Shown: piece by piece, positions 16,136 through 23,967 of the stretch
How positions within the stretch are numbered: the first letter of the stretch is position 1
How the letters are laid out: every line of letters starts with the position of its first letter
Source of the DNA: Sulfurospirillum sp. UBA12182
Lineage (GTDB): Bacteria > Campylobacterota > Campylobacteria > Campylobacterales > Sulfurospirillaceae
Direction: 5' to 3'
Assembly: GCA_002742765.1 (NCBI GenBank)
Contig: DLUF01000059.1
Coordinates: forward strand, 64,125-115,790
Length of the DNA: 51,666 bases
Program-made: the position numbers and the translations under genes
Notes under the pieces: generated by a model
What the model was told of the DNA's origin: nothing
What the model saw: only the letters and a program-made list of their open reading frames with translations
The model's database searches: none

Positions 16136-16721
16136 GGAGATATATTTGGTTCGCCACGGACATATAGATACTGGTGGCGAAAAGAGATATATAGGGCAAA
16201 GTGATATTCCTTTAGATGAAAAAGGTGAGGAACAAGCAAAAGCTTTGCAAGATTTTTTTTCCTCTTTAGATATACAAACTGTTTTTACAAGCCCTTTGCA
16301 AAGGTGTATACAAACAGCTAAAATGATATGTGAACCTAAAAAACTTCCTTTGAGTATTCAAAAAGATTTTTGTGAGATAGATATGGGGGAGTGGGAAGGG
16401 TTAGCCCAAAGCTTTATACAACAAAATACTCCTGAAGCATTTTTGCAAAGAGGAAGGGATATAAAAAATTTTACACCTCCTCATGGAGAAAGTTTTGCAC
16501 AACTCTCTAAAAGAGTCTTAAAAGCTTTCCATGAGATAGCCATAACAAATCAAAATTCTATCGTTATAGTTGCTCACGCGGGGGTCAATCGGATGATTCT
16601 TCGCTATATTTTAGATAAAAAATTTGAAGATATATTTACAATCGAACAACCTTATGGAAGTGTTTATAAGCTAACATTTGAACATTTTAAACAGCGTTTT
16701 TTATGCAAAAGAGTATTATAA
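16128..16721 (+). CDS. Histidine phosphatase family protein (CobC/phosphoglycerate-mutase-like)
   Basis: 197 residues with the branch-1 histidine phosphatase signature LVRHGHIDTGG at residues 6-16 (nucleophile His in RHG), YIGQSDIPLDEKG, FTSPLQRCIQTA near 58 and the second catalytic histidine in VAHAGVNRM near 147. It is of the size of CobC and phosphoglycerate mutase-like phosphatases. It is the last gene of the operon; its substrate is unknown, and dephosphorylation of a cofactor precursor is only a guess from context. Confidence 0.85.
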   Translation: MVKEIYLVRHGHIDTGGEKRYIGQSDIPLDEKGEEQAKALQDFFSSLDIQTVFTSPLQRCIQTAKMICEPKKLPLSIQKDFCEIDMGEWEGLAQSFIQQNTPEAFLQRGRDIKNFTPPHGESFAQLSKRVLKAFHEIAITNQNSIVIVAHAGVNRMILRYILDKKFEDIFTIEQPYGSVYKLTFEHFKQRFLCKRVL

Positions 16722-16834
16722 GGCTTTTAACAAGATAGTTAAAATAAGAATTTTGTTTCATATTGTAAAATCTAAAAGGATAAAGTAGTGAATTGTTATA
16801 ATGTTATTTTATTGCAATACTAGTAAAGTACAAT
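16722..16834 (+). promoter_or_regulatory. Gap with a promoter for the FIST kinase/regulator pair
   Basis: A -10 like TATAAT is at 16797-16802 within TTGTTATAATG; no clear -35 is seen, which is usual for low-GC Campylobacterota promoters. I see no strong Shine-Dalgarno word before the ATG at 16835 and no convincing terminator after the phosphatase gene, so some readthrough from the aldehyde oxidoreductase operon is possible. Confidence 0.4.
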
Positions 16835-18739
16835 ATGAGTATGAAAACATATAACTATAAATACATTGATGGTCCTTTAGAGGATGTGATTGATTTTTCT
16901 TGTTTTGAAGATGAACAGAGTGTTTTGATTCAAGTTTTTTGTGGACAAGATAGAGATACTTTTGAAAACCTTATCCACTCTCTTTTAGAAAATTTGCCCC
17001 AAGCTATCTGTATCGGTACGACAACTGATGGTGAGATTTGTGAAGATGTTGTGAGTACATTTCAAACAAGTATCTCTTTGAGTGTTTTTGAAAGAACAAC
17101 TCTCAAGGCTTCTTATGTACAAACAGAGGATGCATTTGAGGCTGGAAAACAACTAGCTCAAGATTTGGTCGAACCAAATACTAAACTTTTGATTGTCTTT
17201 TCTGATGGTACATGTATAAATGCAGAAAATCTTTTAAAAGGGATAGAAACTTATGATTCTTCAGTACCGATTTGTGGAGGTATGGCAGGAGATAATGGGA
17301 GATTTCAACAAACATACATCTCCTGTGGGTATAGAGTTCTTAGCGAAGGAGTTGTAGGAGTTTCTTTAAATTCTGATATCTTAAAAGTTGCTAGAGATTA
17401 TAAATTTGATTGGAAAGCCATCGGTGTTGAACATACTATCGAAGAGGTTAAAGACAATAGAATCTATAAAATTGACGGGATGAGTCCTGTAAAATTTTAT
17501 GAAAAATATCTTGGTAATCATATCTCTCAGACGGAATTTCCTCTCATCGTAGAAAAAAATGGCATTATGATAGCAAGAGCAGTTATCGCAAAGCATGAAG
17601 ATGGAAGCTTAAGTTGTGGTGGCAATCTTTGCAAAGGTGATAAAGTCAAAATCGGCTTTGGTGATGCAAAATCACTCATGCGTGATCCCATCAAAGCTCT
17701 TAAAAAACTAAAAAATATAAGAGCTGAGAGTTTTTTTATCTACTCTTGTATGGCAAGAAGACGCTATATGCCAGGACTCATCCGACTTGAGATAGAGCCT
17801 TTTGCAAAACTAGCACCAACAGCAGGATTTTTTACTTATTCGGAGTTTTTTCATAACAAAGGACACAATAAACTCTTAAACCAAACGTTGACAGTTGTTG
17901 CTCTTAGCGAGTGCGAGCACAGCGATACAAATCTTTGCGCTAAAAGTTTAGAAAGAAGAAAAAAGGAGGAGGAAGAAGCCTCTTATGCTAAAACCATAGA
18001 GTCTTTAACAAATCTTATCCAGCAAAGTGCAAGAGATTATGAAATCCAATCAAAAAAATTAGAAGAGCAGATGCGCTACACAAGAAATCTTCTCAGTTCT
18101 CATCGAGAGTTTTTACGCTATACTGTTCATGAGATGAATACACCATTGAGTGTGATTGTTGCAAATATCGAGCTTCATGAGTTAGAAGCTAGTAAAAATC
18201 TTTTTTTGGAAAATATAGAAGTTGCTACGAAAAATATCTTCTCTTTGTATGATGATTTGAGTTATCTTGTGAAAAAAGACCAAATCGTTTATCCAAAAAG
18301 AAAGATTGAGTTGGGTGCATATATCCAAAGTAGAGTTGATTTTTTTGAACAAGTTGCAAGCAAAGCAAAATCAAAATTCCAACTAAATATCATGGATACG
18401 GCGATGAATATCTTTTTTAATGAAACCAAATTACAAAGGATTATCGACAATAATCTTACAAATGCTATAAAATATACTTTTGAAAATGAAGCGATTTTCA
18501 TCAATCTTAAAAAAGTTGGGGCAAAAGCACATTTTTGTATCAAGTCGCACTCACGAAAGATACAAGAACCAAAGAAGATATTTGAAGAGTTTTACCGTGA
18601 AGAAGAGGTGCAAGATGGGTTTGGTTTAGGACTAAATCTTGTTAGAAGAATTTGTAAAGAAGAGGGAGTTGAAATCACGCTACACTCTAGTGATAAAGCG
18701 ACCACTTTTTGTTATAGTTTTGCTTTGGATACATTATGA
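16835..18739 (+). CDS. FIST-domain sensor histidine kinase
   Basis: 634 residues. The N-terminal FIST domain (about 25-200; QAICIGTTTDGEI and LLIVFSDG strands) is followed by a FIST_C domain (about 215-355), both thought to bind small ligands such as amino acids. A coiled coil (about 375-420) leads to a HisKA domain with phosphoacceptor H432 in VHEMNTPL, then an ATPase domain with NNLTNAIKY (N box) and GFGLGLNLVRR (G2 box). I see no membrane segment, so it senses in the cytoplasm. The start could be ATG 16835 or 16841. It overlaps its response regulator by 4 nt. Confidence 0.88.
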   Translation: MSMKTYNYKYIDGPLEDVIDFSCFEDEQSVLIQVFCGQDRDTFENLIHSLLENLPQAICIGTTTDGEICEDVVSTFQTSISLSVFERTTLKASYVQTEDAFEAGKQLAQDLVEPNTKLLIVFSDGTCINAENLLKGIETYDSSVPICGGMAGDNGRFQQTYISCGYRVLSEGVVGVSLNSDILKVARDYKFDWKAIGVEHTIEEVKDNRIYKIDGMSPVKFYEKYLGNHISQTEFPLIVEKNGIMIARAVIAKHEDGSLSCGGNLCKGDKVKIGFGDAKSLMRDPIKALKKLKNIRAESFFIYSCMARRRYMPGLIRLEIEPFAKLAPTAGFFTYSEFFHNKGHNKLLNQTLTVVALSECEHSDTNLCAKSLERRKKEEEEASYAKTIESLTNLIQQSARDYEIQSKKLEEQMRYTRNLLSSHREFLRYTVHEMNTPLSVIVANIELHELEASKNLFLENIEVATKNIFSLYDDLSYLVKKDQIVYPKRKIELGAYIQSRVDFFEQVASKAKSKFQLNIMDTAMNIFFNETKLQRIIDNNLTNAIKYTFENEAIFINLKKVGAKAHFCIKSHSRKIQEPKKIFEEFYREEEVQDGFGLGLNLVRRICKEEGVEITLHSSDKATTFCYSFALDTL

Positions 18740-19398
18740 AAATTTTATTATTAGAAGATGATATATTGTTGAATGCAGCTATCTCGACTTACCTTACTTC
18801 CATAGGGCACTCCATAACTTCCGTAAGAGATGGCAATGTGTGTTTAGAGCTTTTAGAACAAGAGGAATTTGACCTGTTGGTCTTTGATATAAACGTTCCA
18901 AATATAGATGGGTTAAGTATCTTAGAGAGACTCCATGAACAAAAACGCGTAATTCCTGTTATATTTATCTCTACGCTCATAGATATAGAAGATATCTCTC
19001 GTGCCTTTGAACTTGGTTGTTTTGATTATCTTAAAAAGCCTTTTCATCTTAAAGAGTTAAGTTTGAGGATAGATAAAATCTCTCAGATAGCCCAAGCAAA
19101 AAGAAAACATAAAAGGCTTTCAAATTCATACAGTTTTAACTCTGAAAATATGACTTTATACTTTAACAACGAACCACAAGTTCTCTCAAAAAGACAGTCT
19201 CAAATCATAGGTTTTTTAGCTTATAACAGAGGTATCGTGTGTAGTTATGAGATGTTTATGGAGCATGTCTGGGATGATGTTGAGGTTGATATCGCAACTA
19301 TCAGAGCAGAGATAAACCGACTTAAAAACCATCTTAAAGAGGATTTTATAGTTAACATCAGAGGTGTTGGCTATATGGTTAAAATCCCTTACATGTAA
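18736..19398 (+). CDS. OmpR/PhoB-type response regulator
   Basis: 220 residues: receiver domain 1-115 with acidic pair D8 D9, phosphoacceptor D51 in VFDINVPNIDG, conserved Thr/Ser in FISTL and Lys in YLKKPF; winged-helix DNA-binding domain about 135-218 ending in NIRGVGYMVKIPYM. It is the partner of the FIST kinase, with which it shares an ATGA overlap. The TACATGTAA at its end includes the stop codon, placing one copy of the abundant TTACATGTAA palindrome exactly over the gene terminus. Confidence 0.9.
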   Translation: MKILLLEDDILLNAAISTYLTSIGHSITSVRDGNVCLELLEQEEFDLLVFDINVPNIDGLSILERLHEQKRVIPVIFISTLIDIEDISRAFELGCFDYLKKPFHLKELSLRIDKISQIAQAKRKHKRLSNSYSFNSENMTLYFNNEPQVLSKRQSQIIGFLAYNRGIVCSYEMFMEHVWDDVEVDIATIRAEINRLKNHLKEDFIVNIRGVGYMVKIPYM

Positions 19399-19425
19399 AG
19401 AGTAAAAAAATCTCTTTTTTCTTTT
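19397..19425 (+). terminator. Weak intrinsic terminator after the response regulator
   Basis: AAAGAG, a 9-nt loop TAAAAAAAT, CTCTTT, then TTTCTTTT. The 6-bp stem is A/T-rich, so termination would be weak, but the position directly after the stop codon supports the call. Confidence 0.5.
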
Positions 19426-19440
19426 ATCAAAGCTTTACTT

Positions 19441-19465
19441 TTGTAGAATACAAAAAATTCTACAA
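19441..19465 (+). promoter_or_regulatory. Perfect inverted repeat over the -10 region of the symporter gene
   Basis: TTGTAGAAT and ATTCTACAA (9-nt arms, 7-nt spacer) lie just before the ribosome site GGAGAA. The left arm contains TG-T-TAGAAT, an extended -10 element, so a protein bound here would block transcription. As RNA the same sequence could form a hairpin immediately before the ribosome site. Confidence 0.5.
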
Positions 19466-19477
19466 TTTGGAGAAGAA

Positions 19478-20386
19478 ATGGTAAAGAAAATCAGTGCTTT
19501 GTTCCCTCTTTGGGCGATTTTGGCATCAGTTTTTGCGTATTTGCAACCTGAGATTGTTGTTGGTTTTAAAAGTTGGATTATCCCTCTTTTGATTCTTATC
19601 ATGTTTTGTATGGGTGTTACACTAAAACTTGAGGATTTTAAAAGAGTTGGAAAAAATCCAAAGATTATCGCTTTAACAGTTGTTTTACAGTTTTTACTCA
19701 TGCCTTTTATCGCTTTTGCTCTCTCAAAAGTTTTTAATTTTTCAACAGATTTGATGGTAGGGATGATACTAGTTGGAGCAGTTTCTGGTGGAACAGCTTC
19801 AAATGTTATAGCTTATCTAGCTAAAGCAGATGTTGCACTCTCGATTACTATGACAGTTGTTTCAACACTTCTTTCTATCGTAATAACTCCACTTTTAACA
19901 CTTCTTTATGTTGGACAAAGTATCCCAGTTCCTGCAACAAGTATGCTCTTTAGTATCTTGAAAATAGTATTTTTACCTGTTGTGGTTGGAGTTGTTTTGA
20001 ACTATTTTTTCCATAGTTTTATCGAAAAGAGAAAAGACTTTTTAGCTCTTTTATCTATCTTCGCGATTGTCTTTATCATAGCCATCGTAGTTGGGTTAAA
20101 TGCTAGTCGAATTAGTACAGTTGCACTGAGCCTTTTTCTAGGTGTTGCTTTGCATAATCTTTTAGGCTTGGTTGGTGGATACTATGCTGCGAAACTTTTG
20201 GGATATGATAAAAAGATATGCAAAACAGTTGCTATCGAAGTTGGGATGCAAAACTCTGGTTTAGCCGTAGCTTTAGCTATGAAGTACTTCACTCCATTGG
20301 CTGCACTTCCTGGTGCAATTTTCAGTATCTGGCACAATATCTCAGGCTCTTTGGTTGCTTCCTTTTGGGGAAAAGAAAACTCCTAA
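19478..20386 (+). CDS. Bile acid:sodium symporter (BASS) family transporter
   Basis: 302 residues, mostly hydrophobic with about nine or ten spans. It carries BASS family hallmarks: FCMGVTLKLEDFKRV near residue 47, GAVSGGTASNVIAYLAKAD near 110 (crossover region with Na+ site residues) and EVGMQNSGLAVALA near 252. The family imports organic acids such as bile acids, pyruvate or pantothenate with Na+; the substrate here is not evident. It is monocistronic, controlled by the inverted repeat upstream, and ends at a large palindrome. Confidence 0.85.
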   Translation: MVKKISALFPLWAILASVFAYLQPEIVVGFKSWIIPLLILIMFCMGVTLKLEDFKRVGKNPKIIALTVVLQFLLMPFIAFALSKVFNFSTDLMVGMILVGAVSGGTASNVIAYLAKADVALSITMTVVSTLLSIVITPLLTLLYVGQSIPVPATSMLFSILKIVFLPVVVGVVLNYFFHSFIEKRKDFLALLSIFAIVFIIAIVVGLNASRISTVALSLFLGVALHNLLGLVGGYYAAKLLGYDKKICKTVAIEVGMQNSGLAVALAMKYFTPLAALPGAIFSIWHNISGSLVASFWGKENS

Positions 20387-20392
20387 ACCCTC

Positions 20393-20424
20393 TTTACATG
20401 TAAGGAATTTTCCTTACATGTAAA
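20393..20424. repeat. 32-nt near-perfect palindrome between convergent genes (two TTACATGTAA units)
   Basis: TTTACATGTAAGGAA and TTCCTTACATGTAAA are exact inverted copies around a 2-nt centre. Each arm holds the TTACATGTAA palindrome that is repeated throughout the window. It fills the 39-nt gap between the symporter gene and the convergent small gene at 20426, so as RNA it could serve as a bidirectional terminator or 3'-end stabiliser, although no long T-run follows on either strand. Confidence 0.7.
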
Positions 20425-20425
20425 A

Positions 20426-20698
20426 CTATTTGCCCATAAGTTCTTCTTGGTATTTTTCTTGAAAAGCACTCATGGCTAAACGAACTTCATCGATGATGCT
20501 TGGATGAAGGTTAGCCTCTTGAAGCCACTTTACCTCATCGATTTGATGAGCATAACGCTTTCCCATTTCAGCGATTTTTATCTCATATTCGTCTAAATCT
20601 TTGCATATAACACTTGTTCCATCCATAGTATCTTTTAGCTCGATACACCAGCCAGTCTCACTATCGCTTTTAATGATAGATTCAAATACAACTGCCAT
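20426..20698 (-). CDS. Small conserved-looking protein of unknown function
   Basis: 90 residues if translation starts at ATG 20698, which has AAAAGGAG 4 nt upstream; an earlier in-frame start at 20752 would add a basic, unlikely segment and overlap the upstream Crp/Fnr box. The protein is acidic, without signal peptide or membrane span, and begins with a beta-like stretch (VVFESIIKSD) followed by a charged helix-rich part. I do not recognise a family. It is divergent from the DUF2249 gene, with only 112 nt between the two starts. Confidence 0.6.
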   Translation of the reverse strand: MAVVFESIIKSDSETGWCIELKDTMDGTSVICKDLDEYEIKIAEMGKRYAHQIDEVKWLQEANLHPSIIDEVRLAMSAFQEKYQEELMGK

Positions 20699-20743
20699 AA
20701 ATCTCCTTTTTTTTAATTGTAGAGATTTCTTCATTTTATTCCC

Positions 20744-20786
20744 TTGACACAAATCAATGTTTCTTCTAACCCCTCTCCTATATAAT
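20744..20786 (+). promoter_or_regulatory. Class II Crp/Fnr-type promoter of the DUF2249 operon
   Basis: The box TTGAC-ACAA-ATCAA at 20744-20757 matches the FNR-type consensus TTGAY-N4-RTCAA. A TATAAT -10 lies at 20781-20786, 23 nt further, so the box is centred about 42 nt before the predicted start. AGGAGT precedes the ATG at 20811. Confidence 0.75.
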
Positions 20787-20810
20787 ACCCAAAAATGAAT
20801 AGGAGTAAAT

Positions 20811-21149
20811 ATGTCTGAATTAAAACAGGAGATAAAGGTAGAGGGAGCAACAGTTGCATTTTATACATACAAAGAGAATGATTTTGAAGTTATTGAGTTT
20901 GACAGCTCATCGTGTGTTCCACCAGAACCGATGATAAATGCGATGTTAGGACTTGAACTTTTAAAGCATAGCCAGATGAAATTAGTGATGATAAACCACA
21001 GAAGCCCAGTAGGTCTTTATCCTAAGATAGCTGAACATTTTCAAACAAAAGAGAGTGTTTTAGCAGATGGTAGAGTCAAAGTAGAAGTTTTCTACAAAGA
21101 GGGTGTGAGTGATAAAGCTGATTTGAGCGATAAAAGTTGCAACGGATAA
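20811..21149 (+). CDS. DUF2249 domain protein
   Basis: 112 residues. The core SCVPPEPMINAMLGLELLKHSQ (start near residue 35) and VMINHRSPVGLYPKIAEHF (near 62) match the DUF2249 pattern, a TusA-like alpha/beta fold often encoded next to nitrogen-oxide or hybrid-cluster genes. The His in NHRSP and the Cys at 36 may be functional. It is the first gene of a Crp/Fnr-driven operon and ends 3 nt before the membrane protein gene. Role unknown. Confidence 0.75.
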   Translation: MSELKQEIKVEGATVAFYTYKENDFEVIEFDSSSCVPPEPMINAMLGLELLKHSQMKLVMINHRSPVGLYPKIAEHFQTKESVLADGRVKVEVFYKEGVSDKADLSDKSCNG

Positions 21150-21152
21150 AAA

Positions 21153-22421
21153 ATGACAAAGAATTTAGCTACACAGATGGCACCACCTTTTGTTTTGGTG
21201 GCGCACTATTTTATAGCAGGAGCTGTTTTTTATGCTATTAGCTCGTTTTTGTTACCATTTTATGCGGATGACATAGGAGGTTATTTTCTATCAAATCAAA
21301 TCGCAGGATTAGTGCATCTTTATCTTTTAGGATTTGTTATGATGGTGATTTTTGGAGCGATGTACCAGCTTATACCTGTTGTTTTAGAGATACCACTTTT
21401 TTCCAAGGATTTTGCTTATGTACAGTTTTACATATATCTTGTAGGTATAGTGATATTTTGCCTCTCTTTGTGGTATGAAAGCTTGATACAACTCTTACCA
21501 TATGGTGCATTGATGGTTTATATCTCGATGCTCATTTTTATAGTTAATCTCTTTTTAACCTACAAAAATCTTGAACATTGGACGCTTGTTGCGAAGTTTA
21601 TCTTTGTTTCTAACCTCTTTTTACTATTTGGTGCTGGGATGGGATTTTTCATCTCTTTGGATTTGATATATGGTTTTTTTGGAGATATCTTAAAAAGCCT
21701 TAGTGTTCATATCGCAGCGACTATTGGGGGGTATGTTATGATGAGTATCATGGGTGTTGGAATGGTTCTTTTACCTATGTTCTCTCTTGCACATAACTTT
21801 TCACAAAAACCTATGGAATGGGCTTTTTATGCCATGACTTTAGGACTTTTAGGATACATCATAGCTAGTTTTTTACAGTGGCAAACGGTTTTATACCTTA
21901 GTTTTGCACTCGTCTTAGTTGCAATTATCTTGGGTATATATCAGATGTATAGTATCTTTAAAGCTAGGGTAAGGCGTCAAAATGACTTTTGGGCAAAAAA
22001 CATGATAGCCTCGTTTTTAAGCCTAATTGTCTGTTTAGATTTTATAGTTTTTGCTATCTTAGGAGATGAACAAAGATATCTTATGGCATTTGGTTTTTTA
22101 CTCTTTTTTGGGTTTTTTATATTTTTTATAGTAGGACATATCTATAAGATACTCCCTTTTTTAGTTTGGTATCAGAGATTTTCTCCTTTAGTTGGTAAGT
22201 GTAAAGTGCCTATGTTACACCAGATGATAAAAGAGCGTGTTGCAGATGTACAGTTTTGGGTGAGTGTTGTGGGTATTTTTATGTGTGGATTTGCCATTTT
22301 GCTTGATTTGCCAAAACTTTTTTGCATAGGAGCATATGTAATGGGAGTTGGCACTTTATTGGTGCTTTTTAATATCGTTTATACATTAAGTTACAAGCCA
22401 AAGGAAGAAAATGTTAAATAA
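21153..22421 (+). CDS. Multi-pass membrane protein resembling heme-copper oxidase subunit I/NnrS-type proteins
   Basis: 422 residues with about 12 membrane spans. Spaced histidines inside spans (HYFIAG near 18, LVHLYLLGFVMMVIFGAMYQLIP near 52, SVHIAATIGGYVMM near 187, GHIYKILPFLVWYQ near 331) recall heme-ligand positions of oxidase-like and NnrS-like proteins. I do not see a full heme-copper set, so enzymatic activity is uncertain. It overlaps the next gene by 11 nt. The Crp/Fnr-type control and neighbours suggest a role in nitric oxide or low-oxygen metabolism. Confidence 0.6.
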   Translation: MTKNLATQMAPPFVLVAHYFIAGAVFYAISSFLLPFYADDIGGYFLSNQIAGLVHLYLLGFVMMVIFGAMYQLIPVVLEIPLFSKDFAYVQFYIYLVGIVIFCLSLWYESLIQLLPYGALMVYISMLIFIVNLFLTYKNLEHWTLVAKFIFVSNLFLLFGAGMGFFISLDLIYGFFGDILKSLSVHIAATIGGYVMMSIMGVGMVLLPMFSLAHNFSQKPMEWAFYAMTLGLLGYIIASFLQWQTVLYLSFALVLVAIILGIYQMYSIFKARVRRQNDFWAKNMIASFLSLIVCLDFIVFAILGDEQRYLMAFGFLLFFGFFIFFIVGHIYKILPFLVWYQRFSPLVGKCKVPMLHQMIKERVADVQFWVSVVGIFMCGFAILLDLPKLFCIGAYVMGVGTLLVLFNIVYTLSYKPKEENVK

Positions 22422-22707
22422 AGAAAAAGTTATAGAAGCTATCAAAACTGTTATCGACCCTGAAGTTGGATTTGATATCTACTCTTTAGGATTGATTTAT
22501 GAGATTTTGATCGATGGTGCAGAGGTAAAGGTTATTATGACGCTTTCAACGAGAGGTTGTCCTCTTCATGAACTCATAAAGCAATGGACTAAAGAGGCTG
22601 TTTTAAGAGTCGATGAGGTAAACAGTTGTGAGATTGAGATAGTTTGGGAGCCTTCTTGGAATATCACTATGGCAAGTGATGAAGTTAAAAAAGCACTAGG
22701 AGCTTAA
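22411..22707 (+). CDS. MIP18/PaaD-like (DUF59) Fe-S assembly-type protein
   Basis: 98 residues with VIDPEVGFDIYSLGLIYEI (about 14-32) and TLSTRGCPLHELIKQW (about 47-62); the Cys in RGCPL is the conserved family residue. DUF59 proteins (SufT, PaaD, MIP18) help assemble Fe-S clusters in target proteins. Here the likely target is a product of the same operon or of a co-regulated respiratory enzyme. It is translationally coupled to the membrane protein gene. Confidence 0.85.
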   Translation: MLNKEKVIEAIKTVIDPEVGFDIYSLGLIYEILIDGAEVKVIMTLSTRGCPLHELIKQWTKEAVLRVDEVNSCEIEIVWEPSWNITMASDEVKKALGA

Positions 22708-22708
22708 G

Positions 22709-23326
22709 ATGCAAGAGAAATTTCCAGAGTTTTTTAAAGAGGTAGAGAGTATCATCATGTATGACCCTTTGAGTGAAGTTTTAGGAAGTATCGAAGACGG
22801 AGTTATCTGTTTTTCTTATGGGCAGATTGTAAAAGCAGCAGGGCATAGTTGCCCAACAGTAGCGGGTGCATATCTTACATGTAAAAGAGCTTTGGAAGTT
22901 CTTTACCCCGAAAAACTACCTGTAAGAGGGGAGATACAAGTTGCATTTGCAAAGAGCCAACAAAGTGGCGTTACTGGAGTGGTCGCAAATGTGATGAGTC
23001 ATATCACAGGAGCTTGTGCAGAGGGAGGCTTTAAAGGTTTGAATGGCTCTTTTTCGAGACACTCTTTGCTTAGTTTTTCTGTCAATATGAGTTTACATGT
23101 AAAGCTTACAAGGCTTGATACAAACAAAAGCGTAGAACTCTTGTATAATCCAGATGTTATCCCTCCTAGTGTGAGGTTACAGGAGTTGATGAAAAAGGTT
23201 TTATCTCAAAATGCAGATCAAAAAGAGAAAAAAGAGTTTGGCTTGCTTTGGCAAGATAGAGTTAAGAAGATATTGATAGACAATAGGTATAATAAAGAGA
23301 TGATTATCATAAAAGAAGGAATATAG
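22709..23326 (+). CDS. FmdE-like protein
   Basis: 205 residues. GHSCPTVAGAYLTCKRALEVL (about 45-65) matches the GHxCPG-like N-terminal motif of FmdE proteins, named for molybdenum formylmethanofuran dehydrogenase operons, with the His and Cys as probable metal ligands; RGEIQVAFAKS and CAEGGFKGLNGSF follow. A TTACATGTAA copy lies inside the gene. FmdE function is unproven, though a metal- or heme-binding role has been suggested. It starts 1 nt after the DUF59 gene and its TAG shares a G with the start GTG of the next gene. Confidence 0.7.
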   Translation: MQEKFPEFFKEVESIIMYDPLSEVLGSIEDGVICFSYGQIVKAAGHSCPTVAGAYLTCKRALEVLYPEKLPVRGEIQVAFAKSQQSGVTGVVANVMSHITGACAEGGFKGLNGSFSRHSLLSFSVNMSLHVKLTRLDTNKSVELLYNPDVIPPSVRLQELMKKVLSQNADQKEKKEFGLLWQDRVKKILIDNRYNKEMIIIKEGI

Positions 23327-23967
23327 TGCAAAACCTAAGAACTATACCGATGTTTTCAAAGTTATGTGATGAGGGCATTGAAAAGCTTAAAGAGATTTCT
23401 ACTATAAGAAAATACAATGTTAAAGAGATTTTGTTTTATGAAGGGGAAGAACCTTTATATATGCATATACTTCTAAGCGGAACTTTGAGATTGTATAAGA
23501 CAAATTATAGGGGAAACCAAATCTTCTTGCATGATTTTAAACCTATCAACTTAGTTGCTGAGTTGGCTAATTTTGAAAATATCCCTTATCCTGCAACTGC
23601 CGAGTTTTCAAGTAGTGGCGAAGTGATGAAGATAGATTATAAAAAGTTAGAAGAAAACTTCTTTAAAAATCCCGATATCTCTTTAAATATCATCAAATCT
23701 CTTGCCTCAAAGCTTAAAATCATGTCTGAAGTTGTAACCAATGAGATTGTTTTAACCTCAGATGCAAAAGTGGCAAAATTTATTTATGAGAATGAAGAGT
23801 TATTTAATCAACTTAAAAACACGCAAATAGCTTCTTTACTAAACATAACACCAGAGACTCTTTCAAGGTCTTTGGCAAAGCTCAAAAAAGATGAAATTAT
23901 CAAGATAGACGAAAAACAAAATTTAACTATATTAGAGTATGAGGAATTAGAAAAACTTTTTGTTTGA
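23326..23967 (+). CDS. Crp/Fnr family transcriptional regulator 1
   Basis: 213 residues: cyclic-nucleotide-binding-like sensor domain (about 5-120) with ILFYEGEEPLYMHILLSGTLRLYK, dimer helix (about 120-150) and HTH domain (about 150-205). The recognition helix reads PETLSRSLAKL, keeping the E-x-x-S-R signature that reads TTGAY-N4-RTCAA half-sites in FNR. Only one Cys (C14) is present, so it cannot bind an FNR-type 4Fe-4S cluster and may sense NO or nitrite through another cofactor. The start codon is GTG. It is the fifth gene of the operon and a prime candidate for binding the four boxes found in this window. Confidence 0.88.
   Translation: MQNLRTIPMFSKLCDEGIEKLKEISTIRKYNVKEILFYEGEEPLYMHILLSGTLRLYKTNYRGNQIFLHDFKPINLVAELANFENIPYPATAEFSSSGEVMKIDYKKLEENFFKNPDISLNIIKSLASKLKIMSEVVTNEIVLTSDAKVAKFIYENEELFNQLKNTQIASLLNITPETLSRSLAKLKKDEIIKIDEKQNLTILEYEELEKLFV

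Noticed and set aside
20699-20752. Longer form of the small minus-strand protein starting at 20752
   Set aside because: It would begin inside a Crp/Fnr box, and AAAAGGAG marks ATG 20698 as the start.
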